DNA of 29,653 nucleotides from Schizochytrium sp. CCTCC M209059. Lineage: Eukaryota > Sar > Bigyra > Thraustochytrida > Thraustochytriidae. Each line of letters opens with the position of its first letter. Within the stretch, counting starts at the first letter, position 1. Below are positions 25,816 through 29,653 of the stretch, piece after piece. The position numbers and the translations under genes were made by a program. Location of the stretch: assembly GCA_000818945.1 (NCBI GenBank), contig KN805384.1:41445-71097 (forward strand). Reading direction: 5' to 3'. The notes under the pieces are model-generated. The model saw only the letters and a program-made list of their open reading frames with translations, was not told where the DNA came from and ran no database searches.

Positions 25816-28800
25816 CTACCGATAAGGCTGTCGCGAATTCGACATGGTGTCGAACGCAGACCCATGGGTGTTGGTGCTCATGGCGCGCTGCACAGGTGGG
25901 GGCATTCTTCCCGAAAGATCGACAACGCGACGCACACGAATTACGCGACGGCGATTGCCGACGAAAACGGCCTTGTGTCTCTGCAAATAATGGTACGAGC
26001 GCAAGAGAGCCTTGGTACGCTCCTCGATGGCCTTTGTCTCTTCGGCGCAAATGGAGCATTTGCCCGGCGAGCAGCCCGGTGTGAACATTTCCTTGAGCTC
26101 CGCAAAGTTCACCTCCATGAGGCGTTCATTGTCCGCAGCGTGCTCCCAGGTAGAACGCATGAGACGATTGAAGCTCAGTCGGTGTTTTTGAAAGAGATGT
26201 TGCGTCTCCCGCAGCGCCTTTTCAATAATGAGCTTGTGCATTGCAAGCTCTTTCTCCTGCTTGAGAAGCGTCGAGAAGCGCTCGTACTTGGCCAGACCCG
26301 ATCTCCTGTTTCCAGTCCGACTAACTTGTGAGGCTCGATCGGACTCGGTCGCTCTTCTGCAGACATTGATCCACGATTTGATGAAGTCCAGCAGACTCAT
26401 GGACCCATTATGAGAATGGCCATTATGCTGGTCGAATTCGTACCGCCATCTTTTGATGATTACTGATTCCGCCTGGGCAGCACGACTGAAGTTTTCGAGC
26501 GTGGTACGGGTGACGGCGACAGCCTTGCGAAAATTTGCCCGATAAAAAGCCTCGCGAAAGAGAACCTTGTGCGGATTGCCAAGCTCCCGTAGCTTCGCAA
26601 GGCGTTGTTCTTCCGGAAGCCGTCTCACTTCGGCAACTTGCACTCTGGCCGCCGCTTCATCGCCACGGTTCCGACGGTCATCCCACGGAAGCTCGTTTGG
26701 ATCACTACGCTGCGTGCGACGTTGGCTGGTGCGAAACGGGCTAAAGAAAGAAGTGTTGCGTCCGGACCCTCGGGTCGACCGAACTTCCGAGCCGCGACGC
26801 GGCCCGCCTCGTTCAGCGGATTCGGTCAATTCAATCGTTTGCAAGCGAGCACCAACTGCGCGGGGCGCGCCAATGTCGCCATTTTGGTTGATTTCATCTG
26901 TGACTTCACTGTCGTCGACGCGCACGTCTTCTGTATCCACTGAAGCAGCAGCGGTGCCATTTTCGATATCATTGTCTCGTACAGTTGCCCCTCGAGGTGT
27001 TGATGCCTTGGGAGAAAATTGTTTGAGGATGCTACAACGCAGCTTGTACCAGCGTTGGCGGCAACGGTGGAGCTGGCGATCAAAAAAGCTCATGATGATG
27101 CAACCGGTATTTGTCCCTTGGTGCAGATCAGACCACGTCTCGAAGTTTGCCTGCCACTGGGTGTGACGCTCATAAGTTAGAACGATGATGGCCACAAAAA
27201 GATTGAGCATCACACCCCACATGAAAATCATGTAAATGGAGTAGAAGAGGGGCGCGGCGGTGAAAGAGACCTCACGCATGGCGTTGAACTCAATACTTCC
27301 AGAAAACATGAGGACCATAAGGGTGCCAAAGGTGCGATCGATCCGATTGAAGTCAAAGAACCCAAGTGAACCAAAGGTGAGGTGTGAGCCGACCGAAAAG
27401 CCTGCCCAAAAGACGAGTACAACAATGCCAAGCACCACGACATCCTTGACGGCTCCTCCGAGGGTCGACCAGATTGTTCGCGTCGTCTTAAAGGGCAGGT
27501 AGCTGATGAGCTTGACTGTAGCAAGCATAAGATTGATTGAGCATAGTGCGTCGACGGAGTGCATCAATTCAGCATTTTCAAAAATGCCGGGTGTAAATGT
27601 GTCGCTCGAGACCGTCTCGGAGAAGCGCGAGGAACGGACCACCCGCGAGTGTTGTGTCACCATACTGATCATGATGATTGACGACCAAAAGAGAAAAACG
27701 AGAATCGTGTCAAAGACAACCTCCCAGCGAAGCAGCGTTTCCCACCTGCTGCAGGTAACGATGCGGTTGAACCATCGAGCAGAAAGGCGAAGCAAAAGCA
27801 GCAAGAAAATGCCAGTGGCAGCCATTTGACCAACTCGCATAGTTTCCCACAAGAGCGCGTTGATGTGATAGAACCTGAAGGATGGGCGGATCATACCCGT
27901 GTGCGCAATCTCGGTGAAGAAGCGGACAGCTGTGACAACGTTGGTACTCGGATTGTAGACATTGAACTCGACCGAGACGACGCGTGTGGCGAGGTCGATC
28001 CAGTTGTTGCTAAAGAGTTCCGTGAGAATGTTCGTGGAGGCGGAGTCGAAGTTGTTGACGGGCAAGTCCACCATGAAGGCGCCAATCCCGTAGTTGTTAC
28101 GCTGGAAGTACATTTGGCCCAAGAGAGTGCCTTCGAGCGACGTCTCGATGTCCTTGGTAAAAGTAAAGGCACCCTGTGCTTTGGCAGAAATGTTACCGTC
28201 GCTAGGTGGCCCGAATGTGGTCGTATCGACATTCTGGTTTGCACCTGGGTCATTAATGTCGATGTTGGGCCACCGACCAAAACACTCGACGGCGTTGTCA
28301 TTGCTTGCCAGCTCCATCATTTGCTTGGTCGCAAAGGACGCGCGCGTACACGAGTCAGAGGTTACGCGAGCGGTACGAAAGAGAATACCACCATTTGCGC
28401 CTCCGAGAATATAATTCTGGGAGTCCTGCTGCGGTAGGCCACGGGGATACGTACCATTCTCGGAGAAGCCGGCCCAGAGACCATTGCTGAGCGACCCAAG
28501 CGCCCAGCGCCACCACTCTTCGGTGGTCTTGATGTCGCGATAGGTTTTTCGAAAAAAGGGCGCTCCCTCGAGACCCGGAACGTCTAGCTCGACGAATTCC
28601 TCCTCTATGAAAAAGTCCAGTAGTGTCTCAGTGGTTTCTCCTGCAAGAACGGTGACACGAAGATCAATGAAGACAAAGCAAAAGGCAAGCATGAACGCGA
28701 AAAAAAATATGCCCTCCAAGGCCCGACTTTGCACCTTGAAGAGCCGCGTGGCTTTGTAGATCTCAAAGAGGGGAATTCCGCTGGCGAGAGGCTCTCCCTC

Positions 28801-29508
28801 GATGCTATCGTCCGAAGAGCCCGCATTGCTATCTCCGTCGCCGGCATTGCTATCTCCGTCGCCGGCATTGCTATCTCCGTCGCCCCCTTCGCCATTCGCG
28901 TCGTTTGAAGGATGCAGAACTTGGACGCCAGCTGGTGCTTCATTTGTTGTGCCAAAGGGCAGCAGGGTATCTGCGGGTCCAGAAGATTCCGGTCGAGGTG
29001 CTAAAGTTCTGCGCGGAGGTAACGCTGGTGCGTTGGTAATTTTGCCCAAACCAACGCCTGAGAGCGAATCTTGATGATTTGCTGTCACGTACGAGTTGCG
29101 TGGAGTTTTGTACATTGCCTTTTCTGTCTTAAAGAGGCGGTCTGAGACACCGCTCGTTGCAGCTGAGCTGCCGAAGGTGCCGAAGGGCGTGTTCTGCCCC
29201 GAGGCACACTCGGAGAGCCTGTCCAGGTCTTCGCTGTTGCTCGTGCTGCTGCCGGTGCTCGTGCTCCCGACGCGGCCGTCGGGACCGTCATCCGCCTTCA
29301 TGTCGTTGATCGAGGCAATATTACGGAGCCCGTGTTCGTTGGCCGCCGAGTCGAGTTCGTCCAGCTCGCTTTCTTTGGCGTCGTCGTTGTCGTCGTTGTC
29401 GCCGCCGCCGTTCACCGTGTTCGGGCGATGCAGCACAGGCGAGGGTGAGGGCGCGGGCGGCGCGAACACTTCTTCGTCCGTGGGCTCGTTGGCGCCCCTG
29501 GTGGACAT
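25816..29508 (-). CDS. Polycystin-type (PKD2/TRPP) cation channel
   Basis: Predicted protein of 1230 residues, starting at ATG 29508. Polycystins are six-TM, TRP-superfamily, nonselective cation channels, often in cilia or flagella. The order seen is: acidic disordered N-terminus (1-250) with three GDGDSNA repeats; TM1 (about 262-281, IFFFAFMLAFCFVFIDLRV); a large extracellular polycystin/TOP domain (about 282-555) with the signature EEWWRWALGSLSNGLW (about 326-342) and YGIGAFMVDLPVNN; TM2 (about 562-582), TM3 (595-616), TM4 (653-673), TM5 (686-708), a pore loop (about 723-742) and TM6 (753-779, ending LNLFVAIIVLTY). The pore loop reads MFSGSIEF, with Ser738 where animal PKD2 has the filter Asp. 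The cytosolic tail (780-1230) is Arg-rich with a predicted helical segment near 1080-1110 and a CSPGKCSIC cysteine motif near 1143-1153; I see no EF-hand. Family assignment is firm; ion selectivity and localisation are inferred. Confidence 0.93.
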   Translation of the reverse strand: MSTRGANEPTDEEVFAPPAPSPSPVLHRPNTVNGGGDNDDNDDAKESELDELDSAANEHGLRNIASINDMKADDGPDGRVGSTSTGSSTSNSEDLDRLSECASGQNTPFGTFGSSAATSGVSDRLFKTEKAMYKTPRNSYVTANHQDSLSGVGLGKITNAPALPPRRTLAPRPESSGPADTLLPFGTTNEAPAGVQVLHPSNDANGEGGDGDSNAGDGDSNAGDGDSNAGSSDDSIEGEPLASGIPLFEIYKATRLFKVQSRALEGIFFFAFMLAFCFVFIDLRVTVLAGETTETLLDFFIEEEFVELDVPGLEGAPFFRKTYRDIKTTEEWWRWALGSLSNGLWAGFSENGTYPRGLPQQDSQNYILGGANGGILFRTARVTSDSCTRASFATKQMMELASNDNAVECFGRWPNIDINDPGANQNVDTTTFGPPSDGNISAKAQGAFTFTKDIETSLEGTLLGQMYFQRNNYGIGAFMVDLPVNNFDSASTNILTELFSNNWIDLATRVVSVEFNVYNPSTNVVTAVRFFTEIAHTGMIRPSFRFYHINALLWETMRVGQMAATGIFLLLLLRLSARWFNRIVTCSRWETLLRWEVVFDTILVFLFWSSIIMISMVTQHSRVVRSSRFSETVSSDTFTPGIFENAELMHSVDALCSINLMLATVKLISYLPFKTTRTIWSTLGGAVKDVVVLGIVVLVFWAGFSVGSHLTFGSLGFFDFNRIDRTFGTLMVLMFSGSIEFNAMREVSFTAAPLFYSIYMIFMWGVMLNLFVAIIVLTYERHTQWQANFETWSDLHQGTNTGCIIMSFFDRQLHRCRQRWYKLRCSILKQFSPKASTPRGATVRDNDIENGTAAASVDTEDVRVDDSEVTDEINQNGDIGAPRAVGARLQTIELTESAERGGPRRGSEVRSTRGSGRNTSFFSPFRTSQRRTQRSDPNELPWDDRRNRGDEAAARVQVAEVRRLPEEQRLAKLRELGNPHKVLFREAFYRANFRKAVAVTRTTLENFSRAAQAESVIIKRWRYEFDQHNGHSHNGSMSLLDFIKSWINVCRRATESDRASQVSRTGNRRSGLAKYERFSTLLKQEKELAMHKLIIEKALRETQHLFQKHRLSFNRLMRSTWEHAADNERLMEVNFAELKEMFTPGCSPGKCSICAEETKAIEERTKALLRSYHYLQRHKAVFVGNRRRVIRVRRVVDLSGRMPPPVQRAMSTNTHGSAFDTMSNSRQPYR
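28824..28886 (-). repeat. 21-bp in-frame tandem repeat in the polycystin gene
   Basis: Three copies of a 21-bp unit, the last with terminal mismatches, encode the heptapeptide GDGDSNA three times (about residues 208-228) in the disordered N-terminus. Near-identity at the nucleotide level implies recent expansion. Confidence 0.95.
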
Positions 29509-29653
29509 CTATCTTCTCCTGCTCGCAAGCAAACAAGCAAGCCAGCAAGCAAGCAAGAGCAAGCGACCAAATCCGTCTCCGTCTCCGACGGGGGGCCCAG
29601 CCAGACGCCCCCACGGGTCGTTGGGGTGGGGGGGGAAATGCAGAGGCCGGGGT
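29509..29653. promoter_or_regulatory. Start of the polycystin upstream region
   Basis: Only 145 bp of the 5' side of the minus-strand polycystin gene is in the window. It has a GCAA repeat (about 29525-29560) and a G-rich run (about 29618-29636). No core promoter element can be assigned. Confidence 0.35.

Overview
The window looks like nuclear DNA of a GC-rich, intron-poor unicellular eukaryote. All eight supported genes are single uninterrupted reading frames on both strands. Most start at an ATG with a purine at -3, and several sit in a near-consensus Kozak context (ACCATGG, GCCGCCATGG). The gene set (MOG1, GAA1, an R1R2R3-type MYB, a polycystin channel and a glutathionyl-hydroquinone reductase), the compact intronless layout and the many tetra- and pentanucleotide microsatellites suggest a stramenopile of the thraustochytrid/labyrinthulomycete type. 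That assignment is an inference from overall character; no marker gene proves it.

Left arm (1-11 kb) is gene-dense. After 1.9 kb without a supported gene come a MOG1/RANGRF-like Ran-binding protein (+), a Xi-class glutathione transferase (-), a BRCT-domain nuclear protein with a Lys-rich linker and a Cys/His tail (+), the GPI-transamidase subunit GAA1 (+), and a MYB factor with three canonical repeats plus a degenerate fourth (-). These are ordinary housekeeping or regulatory genes of unrelated pathways, in convergent and divergent pairs with short spacers.

The middle (about 10.9-19.8 kb) holds no frame I would call a gene. It is GC-rich and unusually full of different short tandem repeats (units of four or five bases, including an AAAAG tract of about 150 bp), and contains a 64-base N gap at a poly-C run. 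The long open frames there are repetitive translations, open in several frames at once, and are treated as artefacts.

Right arm (19.8-29.5 kb) has an unrecognised 299-residue Ser-rich protein (+), a 1538-residue coiled-coil protein in which I see three GAF-like globular segments (+), and, 174 bp away and convergent, a 1230-residue polycystin (PKD2/TRPP-type) cation channel (-). The polycystin pore loop reads Gly-Ser where animal PKD2 has Gly-Asp. The GAF/coiled-coil protein and the altered-pore polycystin are the most interesting contents. A functional link between them is only suggested by adjacency.
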